Positions 1-8,891 of a stretch of DNA of 64,000 bases are shown here, one piece after another; the first letter of the stretch is position 1, and the number at the start of each line of letters is the position of its first letter. The stretch lies in assembly GCF_004769405.1 (NCBI RefSeq), contig NZ_RQES01000001.1, positions 124,001-188,000 on the forward strand, read 5' to 3'. The notes beneath the pieces were generated by a model. It was not told where the DNA came from and did no database searches. It saw nothing but the letters and a program-made list of their open reading frames with translations. This stretch comes from Leptospira selangorensis (GTDB lineage Bacteria > Spirochaetota > Leptospiria > Leptospirales > Leptospiraceae). The position numbers and the translations under genes are program-made.

Positions 1-1008
1 AAGATCCTTTTTCATTTCGATAAAAACTTCCGCCATCTCTCCCAATTCGTCGGAACGATTTAAATCCACAATTTTGGATTCGTCCTCGTTCGGGTTTTGC
101 ATTGCGAAATTAAGTGCCTTAACTGCGTCTATAATATCCCTGGAAAATCTATAAGATGCGAATAAGATCCCGCCGAAAACCGCGAGGGCGATTAACCCGC
201 AATACAACCAAAGGTTCCTAGTGGATTCGTAAAGTTCGGTTTCATCTATCAAAAGAACGAAATCTAATTTAAGATTACTTAATCCTTGGTTTTCGTAAGG
301 GACCTGAGTGAGATAATAATGTCTTCCTTCCAAAGTGAATCTGGAAATTCCCGATAGGTCCTTCGGCTTTCTATCTCCTAAATATTTGGAGATTGTAGCG
401 TCTGAAAATGAGATCAGTTTATCTTTTTCATAAATGGCAAGATGAACATCTTCTGAACCAGTGATAGTTTGGATAAACTTATCATCCACTACCTGGCCCA
501 CCATCATGATCCCGCCGTTTTTCAGTGGGGCAGTGACCCTAAGACCAAGGCCGCTATGACCGATCTCTAAGGTAGAAGCAATTCTACCTTGCAGAGCTTC
601 TTGTACGATCTTCTGCCCGGATTTATCGTCTCCATAATCTGCCGGTCTATGAAATCTAAAGTAAACATGTCCAGTCTTATCATGGATCTCGAAGATAGAA
701 AGACCATACTGAGTCATGATCCCTTTGATATATTCCAGGTTCCCCTGGAGGATACCTCTGTTTCCCAAACCGTTTTCTAAAATGGAAAGAGTCTTTTGGT
801 TTCTTTCAATTTCTTTGAGAAGAAGTCGGATCACTTCTTCCTTATGTTTGAGTTCCTTCCTGAACTCCAGGGAGCGGTCTAATGCTCTTTTGTCCTGAGG
901 TTCATTTTTAACTTGGTCGATCATTTGGATGAATGTGATCGCAAGAATGAGTACTAATAGAAGCTGACTTGCTCCCAGAATGAGAAAAATTTTTTGTCTA
1001 AAGCTCAT
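1..1008 (-). CDS. Membrane sensor with extracellular cache-like domain and HAMP, C-terminus cut by window edge
   Basis: This reverse-strand reading frame stays open from an ATG at 1008 to base 1, so it encodes at least 336 residues and the C-terminal output domain is missing. Seen in the translation: a membrane segment at about residues 6-24, an extracytoplasmic region of about 230 residues, a second membrane segment near 262-283, then a HAMP-like stretch ending NRSDELGEMAEVF. The outer region has motifs such as FEIHDKTGHVYFRFHRP and YGDDKSG, which resemble double-cache ligand-binding domains. Proteins of this build usually end in a SpoIIE phosphatase, nucleotide cyclase, GGDEF, histidine kinase or chemoreceptor domain; which one cannot be told here. 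No strong Shine-Dalgarno is seen before the ATG. Confidence 0.8.
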   Translation of the reverse strand, partial: MSFRQKIFLILGASQLLLVLILAITFIQMIDQVKNEPQDKRALDRSLEFRKELKHKEEVIRLLLKEIERNQKTLSILENGLGNRGILQGNLEYIKGIMTQYGLSIFEIHDKTGHVYFRFHRPADYGDDKSGQKIVQEALQGRIASTLEIGHSGLGLRVTAPLKNGGIMMVGQVVDDKFIQTITGSEDVHLAIYEKDKLISFSDATISKYLGDRKPKDLSGISRFTLEGRHYYLTQVPYENQGLSNLKLDFVLLIDETELYESTRNLWLYCGLIALAVFGGILFASYRFSRDIIDAVKALNFAMQNPNEDESKIVDLNRSDELGEMAEVFIEMKKDL

Positions 1009-1229
1009 AAATTGTTCCGGAAATGGAATCTCCCTAGATCGGGAAGGCGCGCTTTGTATTTTTAGCCTTTTTCTCTTCTTTAAAAAAGAGACCCAAAACT
1101 TACACTGGGAAGATCCCATTCGTACTAAGGTTTCGTGAAATTCAGGTTACAAAAATGTTCGCCTAATGAGTAGTTAGCCGGTTGTTCTCTCTGCTTGACC
1201 GGAATACGGTCGGTGGAGACCCTAACAAG

Positions 1230-1709
1230 ATGGAAGATCAGGAACCTAAAAAACAGGGATTTCCGTTTCACCCTCTGGAAGACTTCGTATTAGGAGAGGT
1301 CCTTGGTCGGACCTTAGTCAAATTAGGACATTCTAAAGAAGACATTGATAAGGCGATTTTATCTCATTTGCCTGTCGGGCAGTCCGAATTCCTTTTTACC
1401 CCGAACGCAAAAAAACAACTTCTATTACAAAGTATGCCGGTCGAACTCAGAAGTTTTCTGGAAGCAGGAAAAGAAAAAGAAGTTTTGGACATCTTCCGCA
1501 AAACAATCCAGGCAGAAGGTAGACTGGACCTGGCATTGGAACTTTTAGAGTGGATCTTTACGGGTTTTGATAAACAGGAACTAGTCCGTTCCTTATTTTC
1601 CTTAGTCTTAAATAATAAAATAGAATTAAGCCCGGAATTTTATCCTCTCTTAATGGAAGAATACGACAAAGAGATGAGAGGGGACTTGGACAGGATTCGA
1701 GAAGAATAA
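1230..1709 (+). CDS. Hypothetical protein, 159 aa
   Basis: I do not recognise the family. The protein is soluble, helical and charged, with no signal peptide or membrane segment, and begins with a Lys/Glu/Gln-rich stretch followed by a motif HPLEDFVLGEVLGRTL. The frame can be opened upstream at a TTG (1182), giving 175 residues. I prefer the ATG at 1230 because GGAG lies about 11 bases before it and the upstream residues look non-conserved. It is convergent with the desaturase gene and separated from it by a hairpin terminator. Function unknown. Confidence 0.7.
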   Translation: MEDQEPKKQGFPFHPLEDFVLGEVLGRTLVKLGHSKEDIDKAILSHLPVGQSEFLFTPNAKKQLLLQSMPVELRSFLEAGKEKEVLDIFRKTIQAEGRLDLALELLEWIFTGFDKQELVRSLFSLVLNNKIELSPEFYPLLMEEYDKEMRGDLDRIREE

Positions 1710-1711
1710 AA

Positions 1712-1735
1712 AAGCCGCCTGTTTCCAAGCGGCTT
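1712..1735 (-). terminator. Rho-independent terminator between convergent genes
   Basis: A perfect 7-bp stem (AAGCCGC / GCGGCTT) with a 10-base loop lies between the stop codons of two convergent genes. On the minus strand the stem is followed by a run of T (the AATAAAAAA tract read in reverse), so it best serves the desaturase gene. It may also act on the plus strand. Confidence 0.75.
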
Positions 1736-1760
1736 ACAAAACTCACTAAGTTAAAAAATC

Positions 1761-2567
1761 TTAAGCTACATCAGCCAAAGGAGAAGGTGCCGTACCGGAA
1801 AGTTCTTTTCTTCCTTTCTCGGTCCATACCGCTCTCTGGATGGTGATGATTCCCATAAAATGTAGTACCTTCATCACTTGGTAAGTAAGATCCAACTCGA
1901 ACCAACGGAACGCGAAGTTTGGAGAGTTCGGGTGAGCGTGGTGATTGTTTTGGTATAATTCTCCCATGATCAAGAAGTCCACAGGAAGAGTATTTTTGGA
2001 ATTGTCCGGATTTTTTGCGTGGTTGCGGTAACCATACATATGTCCACACCAGTTTACCACTGCACCATGAGTTGGTCCCATTAGATAATGGATTGGTAAT
2101 AAAGCATATAACCAAACTGCGTCTGCAGGAACGAAAGCCATATAGAATAGAGTATAGCCGGTTCCAAAGAATAAACGAATAAACCAAGAATCAGCGAAAC
2201 GATCGAACCAAGGGATTTCCGGATAATTTCCTTTGAACTCCTTCTCCACTTCTTCTTTACGATCTAAAATGTTTTCATAAACGACTGCGGTGGTCCACAT
2301 CATATCTAAAAATCCTTTAGAAGCTACAGGAGAATGAGGATCTTTTGCGGTGTCACTGTAAGCATGGTGTCTTCTGTGAAGAATTGCATACGCTCTCGGA
2401 TTCAAGAATGAAGAACCTTGCACAACAAAAGTAAAGAAATAGAAGAACTTTTCCCAGAAACGGTTCAGTTTGAACATCTGGTGAGCAGAATAACGATGTA
2501 AGTAGAACGATTGAACGAAAGCGGCTAAAATCCAGTGTGCCGCAAAAAAACTTAGAATGATTGCCAT
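1761..2567 (-). CDS. Membrane fatty-acid desaturase (acyl-CoA delta-9 type)
   Basis: 268 residues, a membrane di-iron desaturase that would introduce a double bond into acyl chains for membrane fluidity. All three histidine boxes are visible: HRYSAH at residues 24-29, HRRHH at 64-68, and NNHHAH near 203-208 followed by [14 protein letters not shown]. Hydrophobic segments surround the boxes (residues 1-22, 38-50 and about 130-160). It is slightly shorter than typical stearoyl-CoA desaturases, mainly at the N-terminus. The gene stands alone, with a dyad AAATGA-N6-TCATTT about 20 bp before the start codon that could bind a regulator. Whether acyl-CoA, acyl-ACP or phospholipid-bound acyl chains are the substrate cannot be decided from sequence. 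Confidence 0.93.
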   Translation of the reverse strand: MAIILSFFAAHWILAAFVQSFYLHRYSAHQMFKLNRFWEKFFYFFTFVVQGSSFLNPRAYAILHRRHHAYSDTAKDPHSPVASKGFLDMMWTTAVVYENILDRKEEVEKEFKGNYPEIPWFDRFADSWFIRLFFGTGYTLFYMAFVPADAVWLYALLPIHYLMGPTHGAVVNWCGHMYGYRNHAKNPDNSKNTLPVDFLIMGELYQNNHHAHPNSPNFAFRWFELDLTYQVMKVLHFMGIITIQRAVWTEKGRKELSGTAPSPLADVA

Positions 2568-2587
2568 GGAGGGCTCCCTTTTTTTCT

Positions 2588-2605
2588 AAATGATACGAGT
2601 CATTT
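2588..2605. promoter_or_regulatory. Inverted repeat upstream of desaturase, candidate operator
   Basis: AAATGA-tacgag-TCATTT is a perfect 6-bp dyad with a 6-bp spacer, centred about 30 bp before the desaturase ATG. Size and position fit a repressor site (TetR or FadR-like, inferred) or a short 5' UTR hairpin. Confidence 0.4.
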
Positions 2606-2709
2606 TGGGAGGGTAGGTTGCAAAAAATGTGAGGGGGAATTTGAGATTTATAGGCGATTATGGTCTCATTAGAGGGATCCCCCCGCAAAAAAGGCAGATT
2701 TTGAGCGAC

Positions 2710-2730
2710 GCCTGCCCGGGACCGGGCGGC
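2710..2730 (-). terminator. GC-rich hairpin downstream of the caspase-like gene
   Basis: GCC-T-GCCCG / CGGGC-GGC pairs around a GGAC loop with one bulged base, 17 bp beyond the stop of the caspase-like gene and upstream of the desaturase. No T-run follows immediately on the minus strand, though a run of six T lies further on. Probable transcript end or structured leader; moderate to low certainty. Confidence 0.4.
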
Positions 2731-2746
2731 TATAATGTAGTACCTT

Positions 2747-3985
2747 CTACTTTTTTAAATTCGGGATATTCGGTTTCTTAAATGCGGCCCTACTTCTGGT
2801 TCCGCCTTCTTTTTCCAAAAACTCAGCGATTTCTTTACGTTCATAAGCGAGAGCCATGGACAGAGGAGTGTAACTTTCTGCCTGAGCATTAATAGATGCC
2901 TTTTTACGGACGAGTTCTTTCACTACATTCGGAAGATCGAATACGATCGCAAGATGGATAGGCTTCCATCCTAAATAATCTGCATTTGGATCTGCACCTT
3001 TTTCGAGAGACTCCAAGGATTTGTTTTCATTCTTATCATATAGGCTCGAGATCAAGATACGATTTTGTTTTAGTCTCTCTTCTTCTGTTATTTTAGTTTC
3101 AGTATCAGTGTTAGAATTTTCGGATCTTAAAATATTAGAAGGATTTCCCGCGAAAGCATAATCATAAACAGGTTTAGAAGCGGGAGGTTTAGTGTGATAA
3201 TATAAAGAAGATCCGGAAGAACTAGGATGAGAAATTTTAGTCACTTCCTGAGGATTGGTCTGACTGAAATAAACATCCCCATAGTTTTTATTCGTAAATA
3301 ATAAAGCTAGAATTGTCTGAGCCGTCCAAGGTGCCCAGGTAGCATAATAACCTTTGAATCCTGTCTCCAGAAAAGGAGAAGAATACATAGAGATCCTTTT
3401 TTTAGTTTCTTCGTCTCGGATCACTCCCATATCGTAGGCCATATTTCCTGCAGTAAAACAAGCACCTAAAAATAGGACGATTGCACCTGGCGCAGGTTTA
3501 AGTCCCGAAGAAATTTGTTCATTGGAAACGAATTCTTTTCCTAAATAAAATCCACCCACCGATCTTTGGTCGTAAGGAGGTTGGTCCAAATTGGTTCCAA
3601 CTCCATGTCCGGCATATAAAACTATATTCACATTTTGTGATGCTTCTTTAATTCCGGACCATGGATTATTAGGAGGATAAAATTCACTGACAGAGACCCC
3701 TCTGTCTTTTAAAACTTTTACAAGACCTTTGATATTATTTACATATTCTCTGGTTTTTGGGCCTTCGTTCCCGTCCACTTCTCCAACTATGGCTACCGCT
3801 TTTAAACCTGAACCGGAAATAGTAGGGGAGGGGAGTTCCGCTCTTTTTTTGATCCCGGAGAGATTTTCACCGATTGCGGTTTTTGGATGCGCTTGTTGTG
3901 CTGAGAGAGGTTGTAGATTGAAAGAAAATAATAAAAGGACTGAACATCTTAATAGATAGGTTTTATCAATAAATTTCATTCGCAA
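2747..3985 (-). CDS. Exported caspase-like (C14) protein with C-terminal ankyrin repeats
   Basis: 412 residues. The N-terminus has a signal peptide (basic MRMKFIDK, hydrophobic core, LSAQQA cleavage region), so the product is probably periplasmic or surface-exposed. Residues about 60-260 look like a caspase/metacaspase fold: the catalytic His lies in LYAGHGVG (H127) and the Cys in LGACFTAG (C176), 49 residues apart, close to the usual spacing. Residues about 320-400 carry two ankyrin-like repeats (GWKPIHLAIVFDLPNVV and YTPLSMALAYERKEIAEFL). Family knowledge: prokaryotic caspase homologues cleave after basic or acidic residues and occur in signalling, defence or cell-death contexts. The exported location and ankyrin tail suggest a protein-interaction module, but the target is unknown. 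No linked substrate or effector gene is evident. Confidence 0.8.
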   Translation of the reverse strand: MRMKFIDKTYLLRCSVLLLFSFNLQPLSAQQAHPKTAIGENLSGIKKRAELPSPTISGSGLKAVAIVGEVDGNEGPKTREYVNNIKGLVKVLKDRGVSVSEFYPPNNPWSGIKEASQNVNIVLYAGHGVGTNLDQPPYDQRSVGGFYLGKEFVSNEQISSGLKPAPGAIVLFLGACFTAGNMAYDMGVIRDEETKKRISMYSSPFLETGFKGYYATWAPWTAQTILALLFTNKNYGDVYFSQTNPQEVTKISHPSSSGSSLYYHTKPPASKPVYDYAFAGNPSNILRSENSNTDTETKITEEERLKQNRILISSLYDKNENKSLESLEKGADPNADYLGWKPIHLAIVFDLPNVVKELVRKKASINAQAESYTPLSMALAYERKEIAEFLEKEGGTRSRAAFKKPNIPNLKK

Positions 3986-4056
3986 AACCCTATATGGATT
4001 TTACCGGATGTCAAGACAGAAGTAGTAAATATTATGATGAAAATTATAAAGAGAAT

Positions 4057-5763
4057 TTAATCTAAAATCCGGATCGCAGGCAAATTACCGATTTTAAATC
4101 TTTCTTTTTCATTCTTGGAAATGAAAGTTTCTAAACGATCTAAAACTTTCAAATTACACATCTCGGAAAAATTCTCGATTTCACCTTCGAAAACTATATA
4201 TTTGATCTTATATTTTAGAATGTTCTCAATCATCCTAGATTGAAATACTTCATGATGTTCTTTAAATTTATCGGACGGGATTGTAAGGTCGGTGTGAAAC
4301 CAAAGAGCAGGAAAGAAGGATTGTTTTCCTGATAAGCCCAAGAGGATAGTCATATCACCCAGGTATAAAATATTGTCCGGATTTTTTCGGGAAAAATTTA
4401 AAAAAGAATTATAGTCGGAGTATGAGATTTTTTTCTCATAGATAGTCGGTAATTTCCATTTAAGATCAAGATATCCTAAAGAGATCTTTGTCTCCGAATG
4501 TTCGTACATCATATCATTTGCCATACGGGTACGATTTACATTAGAATGGAATTCACGGGCTATTAAGAGGGCGAAAATTAGGAATATAAAATAGAAAGGA
4601 TACTTTGAAGTATTTGTATTTGCCAAACAAATAAATGCAAAGAAAAAGAAGAATTGAATAAATCCGATTTGTGGTTGGTTCTTGCTGACCATTGAATAGA
4701 AAATCGCAGAAAAAAAGAACAAACCTCCTAAAACTATTTGAGATAAATATTTTTTCGTATTTATCTGCTCGTTTCTTGCCTTCCAAGCTGTATAAAGAAT
4801 TACACATACGGAAATTATTAGAAGGTAAAACAGTTTTACCGAATATTTAGAAGGATCGAAGATCAAAATATAATCGAAAAGGAATTTTAGTATAAAAAGT
4901 AAAGAGCTTAGGTTTATACCTGCACCTCCATTCGATTGAGAAAGCGCTTGGATCCCTGAAAATCTATCTTGGCCCGTACCTAAAGTGATTTGGAATAAAT
5001 AGAAGAACTCTTCTTTCCAATCTATTCCGAAAATTAAGTTTATTAAAAGAACAAATGCAAAAATACCGATGATTGTCGCTACGCTATAAAGTAAGAATTT
5101 TTTAAGATCCTTCCTTTGTAAGCGGGTCATCAATATAGGAATGCCGAATATAAGCAATGCGGTTGGTATTTGTTTGCTTAAAAACCCTAAAAAGAATGAA
5201 ACAAAAATCCCAACGATATAGATCCATCTAACGTTTTGTACCGCTAAACTTGTTAGAAATAATGCTAATATCGAAAAGAAAAAAGAATGAGTTTCAATAA
5301 ACGGAAAACCGACAGGCGGATAAAATAAAATAACGGATAATAAAGAAAGTAGAGTTGATAATAATACATTACCTCCTTCTTTTCGGAACCAGATATAAGA
5401 AATCGCTCCTAACAGTCCGTTAAATAAAGAAGAGTGAATTAAATAAGAAATCCAATTCACCCCGAAAATTGAAAAAAAGAAAGCCTGGATTAACGAAGGT
5501 GTCGTTCCCGCAGGAGCAGAAAAATCTTTAAAGGGTATTTGCCCGTTTAATATTCTCCATCCGCCATCGAATACTATGGAACCATCCAAAGGTTGAAATC
5601 CGATCAAAGCAAAATATAAATTATAAAAAAAACCGAATATAAGGATAAAACATGGAATAAGTATATTTGAAAAGGGAGGGTTCCAGGATTCGATACTAGT
5701 ATTTGTTTGAAATAATTTCTCTTTTAGAAAATCGATTCGGCTTTGTGCCCAAGAACTCGTCAT
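4057..5763 (-). CDS. Polytopic membrane protein, GT-C glycosyltransferase-like
   Basis: 568 residues with about ten hydrophobic segments in the first 410 residues and a soluble C-terminal part of about 150 residues. The first loop after TM1 contains GWRILNGQIPFKDFSAPAGT, an arrangement with acidic residues typical of GT-C fold enzymes that use polyprenyl-phosphate sugars (ArnT/PMT-like). I see no decisive catalytic motif, so the assignment rests on topology. It is Phe/Ile-rich with AT-rich codons compared with neighbours. It is the last of three same-strand genes after meaA-meaB, 48 bp beyond meaB, so co-transcription is possible but no functional link is apparent. Confidence 0.6.
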   Translation of the reverse strand: MTSSWAQSRIDFLKEKLFQTNTSIESWNPPFSNILIPCFILIFGFFYNLYFALIGFQPLDGSIVFDGGWRILNGQIPFKDFSAPAGTTPSLIQAFFFSIFGVNWISYLIHSSLFNGLLGAISYIWFRKEGGNVLLSTLLSLLSVILFYPPVGFPFIETHSFFFSILALFLTSLAVQNVRWIYIVGIFVSFFLGFLSKQIPTALLIFGIPILMTRLQRKDLKKFLLYSVATIIGIFAFVLLINLIFGIDWKEEFFYLFQITLGTGQDRFSGIQALSQSNGGAGINLSSLLFILKFLFDYILIFDPSKYSVKLFYLLIISVCVILYTAWKARNEQINTKKYLSQIVLGGLFFFSAIFYSMVSKNQPQIGFIQFFFFFAFICLANTNTSKYPFYFIFLIFALLIAREFHSNVNRTRMANDMMYEHSETKISLGYLDLKWKLPTIYEKKISYSDYNSFLNFSRKNPDNILYLGDMTILLGLSGKQSFFPALWFHTDLTIPSDKFKEHHEVFQSRMIENILKYKIKYIVFEGEIENFSEMCNLKVLDRLETFISKNEKERFKIGNLPAIRILD

Positions 5764-5811
5764 TTACACTTTTCCTTTGAAATAATCGTATTATCCGGAG
5801 GATTGAGAGGA

Positions 5812-6765
5812 TTATTTATAATTTTTTTCGATTTCGATTTTAGCTGATGCTTCTACTTCTTCGAAAGATCCCTTTGGATCGAAATGAGTTTGAGATAGGA
5901 TATTTAGTCCGAAATTCCCATACTCGGTCTTGATCCATTTTTCGATCTGGACTTTGGTTTCCCCAGATCTTTTAGTATGAGGTTTACTCTTCAAAACAAA
6001 ATCTAATAGTTCTTGGATCCCTTTTTTGGTTTTTACGCTGGTCAGAAAAATAGGGGGGATACTTCCTCCAGGGACAATATCTCGTAAAAACTCTAGAGTA
6101 GTAGAAAGAGTATGGTAACTTGCTCTGGCAAGATTTTCTTCATCACATTTGTTTAATATGAATGCATCGGGGACTTCCATAATCCCACTTTTCATGAATT
6201 GGATCTGGTCTCCGCCTAAAGGAACCATGACTAAAAAGGAAAGATCTGCCAGTTTGGAAACTTCTATCTCATTTTGGCCGATCCCTACTGTTTCTACGAA
6301 TATAAGATCGAAAAAACAACGTAGTAATCGGATCACATGATATGTATAAGGATTCAAACCTCCCAGCTCCAATTGGCTTGGTTGGGATCTGAAAAAAATC
6401 CTCTTCTCTCTTACCGGTAGAGAAAGTCTGGTTCTATCTCCGAGTAAAGATCCTCCGCTGATATGACTGGAAGGATCTATGGCGACTACAGCCATTTTTT
6501 TGTCAGGTACTGTTTGTAAGAAGTTTGTGGAGATCTCTCCTAAAAGGGAGGATTTTCCTGCTCCGGGAGTTCCTGTAAATCCGATGGTGACTGATTTGTC
6601 TCCATTGAAGCCGGAGTTTTCTAACTGTTTGAATAGAACTTTACGAAATTCGAATGAATCCGGTTTTTCCAGTTCGCTGATCAGCTTCGCAAGAGGATAT
6701 TTTTCCCCTTGGGAAGCTTCTTGGATCAGTTCTTTGAGTTCCTTTTCTGCAAACCGTACGGTCAT
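5812..6765 (-). CDS. meaB: MeaB/ArgK-type GTPase, chaperone of the B12-dependent mutase
   Basis: 317 residues, a G3E-family P-loop GTPase. Walker A is GFTGTPGAGKSS near residues 60-71, followed by AIDPSSHISGGSLLGDRTR, the signature of MeaB. Next come FVETVGIGQNE (switch/Walker B region) and LNKCDEEN (base-recognition NKxD). Family role: it gates loading of adenosylcobalamin into, and release of damaged cofactor from, methylmalonyl- or ethylmalonyl-CoA mutase. It starts 2 bp after the stop of the mutase gene, so the two are almost certainly translated from one mRNA and act together. Length and motif order are normal for the family. Confidence 0.93.
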   Translation of the reverse strand: MTVRFAEKELKELIQEASQGEKYPLAKLISELEKPDSFEFRKVLFKQLENSGFNGDKSVTIGFTGTPGAGKSSLLGEISTNFLQTVPDKKMAVVAIDPSSHISGGSLLGDRTRLSLPVREKRIFFRSQPSQLELGGLNPYTYHVIRLLRCFFDLIFVETVGIGQNEIEVSKLADLSFLVMVPLGGDQIQFMKSGIMEVPDAFILNKCDEENLARASYHTLSTTLEFLRDIVPGGSIPPIFLTSVKTKKGIQELLDFVLKSKPHTKRSGETKVQIEKWIKTEYGNFGLNILSQTHFDPKGSFEEVEASAKIEIEKNYK

Positions 6766-6767
6766 GC

Positions 6768-8783
6768 CTAAACGGAAGCTGGGATCTTCGCGGATACGAT
6801 GTCTATGATACGATCCATTACATCCATTAGATCATAATCTTTAGGTGTGAAAATAGCTTTCACTCCGATGGAATGTAGTTTTTCGAAATCAGGCTGAGGG
6901 ATAATTCCTCCGAAGACCACAGGTATATCTGCTTTATAATGTTTTAATTCTGCGAATATTTGTTCTGCAAGCTCCACATGGGATCCGGAAAGTATGGATA
7001 CTCCGATCACATTTGCGTTTTCTTCCACAGCGGATTGTACGATCTCTTCTGGAGTGAGTCTGATCCCTGAATAGATCACATCGAATCCTGCATGTTTTGC
7101 GGATACTGCGATCATTTCTGCGCCGTTTGAATGGCCGTCTAACCCAGGTTTACCGACTACTATCTTAGGTCTTGCACCGGTTGCTTTTTGGAATTTCTCT
7201 ACTTTAGTTCTGACATTAGCAACTTTGTCGGATTCCAAATTGAGTTTTTGTCCTTCTACTCCGGTAGATGGACGATATTCTCCGAATATTTTTCTGAGTG
7301 TATCTGCCCATTCTCCAGTAGTCACAAGAGCCTTAGCACATTCTACGGAAGCGAACATCAGGTTCTTTCCGTTTTTAGCGTCGTCTTCCAATCTTGCTAG
7401 AGTTTCCGCGACCTTCTTCGCATCTCTTCTTGCTTTTACATCGGAGAGTACTTTGAGAGTTTGTTCTGCGGATTTAGGATCTACTTTGAAAATCCCTCCG
7501 TCAGGATCGTTGGTAAGAGGGGAAGGGATCCCGTCTTTCCATTTGTTTTTTCCTACGATGATTAATTCGTCGTTATTGATCTTAGCGAGTCTTTCTGCCT
7601 GGGATTTTACGAGTTGGGCTTTCATGTAACCGTTCTCGATCGCTTTAATAGCTCCGCCCATTTCTTTGATCTTTTGGATCTCTTTATTTGCGTTCTCGAT
7701 CAGATCTTTTACTTTACTTTCTACAACTCTGGAACCTTCGAATAGGTCCGGATATTCGAGTAAGTCTGTTTCGTAAGCGAGTACTTGTTGTAAACGAAGT
7801 GACCATTGTTGGTCCCATGGGCGAGGAAGTGAAAGTGCCTCGTTCCAAGCCGGAAGTTGGAGTGCTCTACATCTTGCATCTCTACTTAAGGTGACTCCTA
7901 AAGCTTCGATCAAAATTCTCCATGCGTTGTTTTCAGGTTGTTCTTCCGTTAATCCGAGTGAGTTTACTTGGACTCCATAACGGAATCTGCGGTATTTTTC
8001 GTTTTTAACCTGATAGATCCCTACAGTGATCTCTTCCCACATATCGGAGAAGGCACGCATCTTGCACATTTCTTCGATGAATCGGATACCTGCGTTTACG
8101 AAGAAGGAGATCCTACCAACACATTGTTCGAATTCTTCGTGAGTAAAACAGTTTCTTTCTTTCACTGCATCTAAGATTGCCATCCCTGTTGCGAGTGCGA
8201 ATGCTAGTTCCTGGACAGGAGTAGCTCCTGCTTCTTGTAAATGGTAAGAACAAATATTGGATGGGTTCCATTTCGGAATTCTTTTCAAACAATATTCATA
8301 CATATCCACGATGATACGGATAGAATGTTCAGGAGGGAAAATATAGGTCCCGCGAGCCAGATATTCTTTGATTATGTCGTTTTGAGTGGTCCCTTGGAGT
8401 TTAGAAACGTCTTCTCCTCTTTCTTCCGCCAAAGCCACATATAGCGAAAGTAACCACATGGAAGTGCCATTGATGGTCATTGAAGTGTTCATTTCTTCGA
8501 TCGGAATCTGATCGAAGAGGATCCGGAAGTCCTCGAGAGTGTTGATTGGAACTCCTACTTTTCCGATTTCCGGCCTAGCAATTGCGTGATCTGAGCTATA
8601 ACCGCATTGTGTGGGAAGATCAAAGGCGATGGAAAGGCCTGTTTGACCCTTTGCCAGGTTTTTTCTAAAGAGTTCGTTGGACTCCTTTGCGTTTGTATGA
8701 CCCGCGTAAGTTCTGAAAATCCAAGCCGGCTCTTTGCTAGGATTTCCGGTCTTATCGTAAAGGATATGGTCTTTTTTTTCCAT
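6768..8783 (-). CDS. meaA: B12-dependent acyl-CoA mutase, MeaA (ethylmalonyl-CoA mutase) type
   Basis: 671 residues in one chain: a TIM-barrel acyl-CoA-binding part (FRTYAGHTNAKESN at about 23, KGQTGLSIAFDLPTQ, GTTQNDIIKEYLARGTYIFPP, YHLQEAGATPVQE) and a C-terminal cobalamin-binding domain. The latter has the base-off histidine motif KPGLDGHSNGAEM near residue 547 and later GVSILSGSHVEL and PVVFGGIIP. As I recall it, the sequence is much closer to MeaA of Methylobacterium, an ethylmalonyl-CoA mutase, than to the 720-residue methylmalonyl-CoA mutase large subunit; the length fits too. Ethylmalonyl-CoA mutase converts (2R)-ethylmalonyl-CoA to methylsuccinyl-CoA in acetyl-CoA assimilation. Methylmalonyl-CoA activity remains possible. 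It is first in the operon, upstream of meaB. The start ATG is followed by a Lys/Asp-rich leader. Confidence 0.88.
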   Translation of the reverse strand: MEKKDHILYDKTGNPSKEPAWIFRTYAGHTNAKESNELFRKNLAKGQTGLSIAFDLPTQCGYSSDHAIARPEIGKVGVPINTLEDFRILFDQIPIEEMNTSMTINGTSMWLLSLYVALAEERGEDVSKLQGTTQNDIIKEYLARGTYIFPPEHSIRIIVDMYEYCLKRIPKWNPSNICSYHLQEAGATPVQELAFALATGMAILDAVKERNCFTHEEFEQCVGRISFFVNAGIRFIEEMCKMRAFSDMWEEITVGIYQVKNEKYRRFRYGVQVNSLGLTEEQPENNAWRILIEALGVTLSRDARCRALQLPAWNEALSLPRPWDQQWSLRLQQVLAYETDLLEYPDLFEGSRVVESKVKDLIENANKEIQKIKEMGGAIKAIENGYMKAQLVKSQAERLAKINNDELIIVGKNKWKDGIPSPLTNDPDGGIFKVDPKSAEQTLKVLSDVKARRDAKKVAETLARLEDDAKNGKNLMFASVECAKALVTTGEWADTLRKIFGEYRPSTGVEGQKLNLESDKVANVRTKVEKFQKATGARPKIVVGKPGLDGHSNGAEMIAVSAKHAGFDVIYSGIRLTPEEIVQSAVEENANVIGVSILSGSHVELAEQIFAELKHYKADIPVVFGGIIPQPDFEKLHSIGVKAIFTPKDYDLMDVMDRIIDIVSAKIPASV

Positions 8784-8891
8784 CTTCTTGCCCTCGGAAT
8801 ATGCCTCTTAGTTTAGTTCAAAATGTGTTGGTATAATTTCACCTAAATTTTTAACGTAGCTCCGAAATACGTAGGAGAAGAATTCCGCCGC

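Noticed and set aside
1861..1875. TGTAGTACCTTC-like strings near the desaturase gene (about 1861 and 2735)
   Set aside because: Only partial matches to the dispersed motif; not counted.
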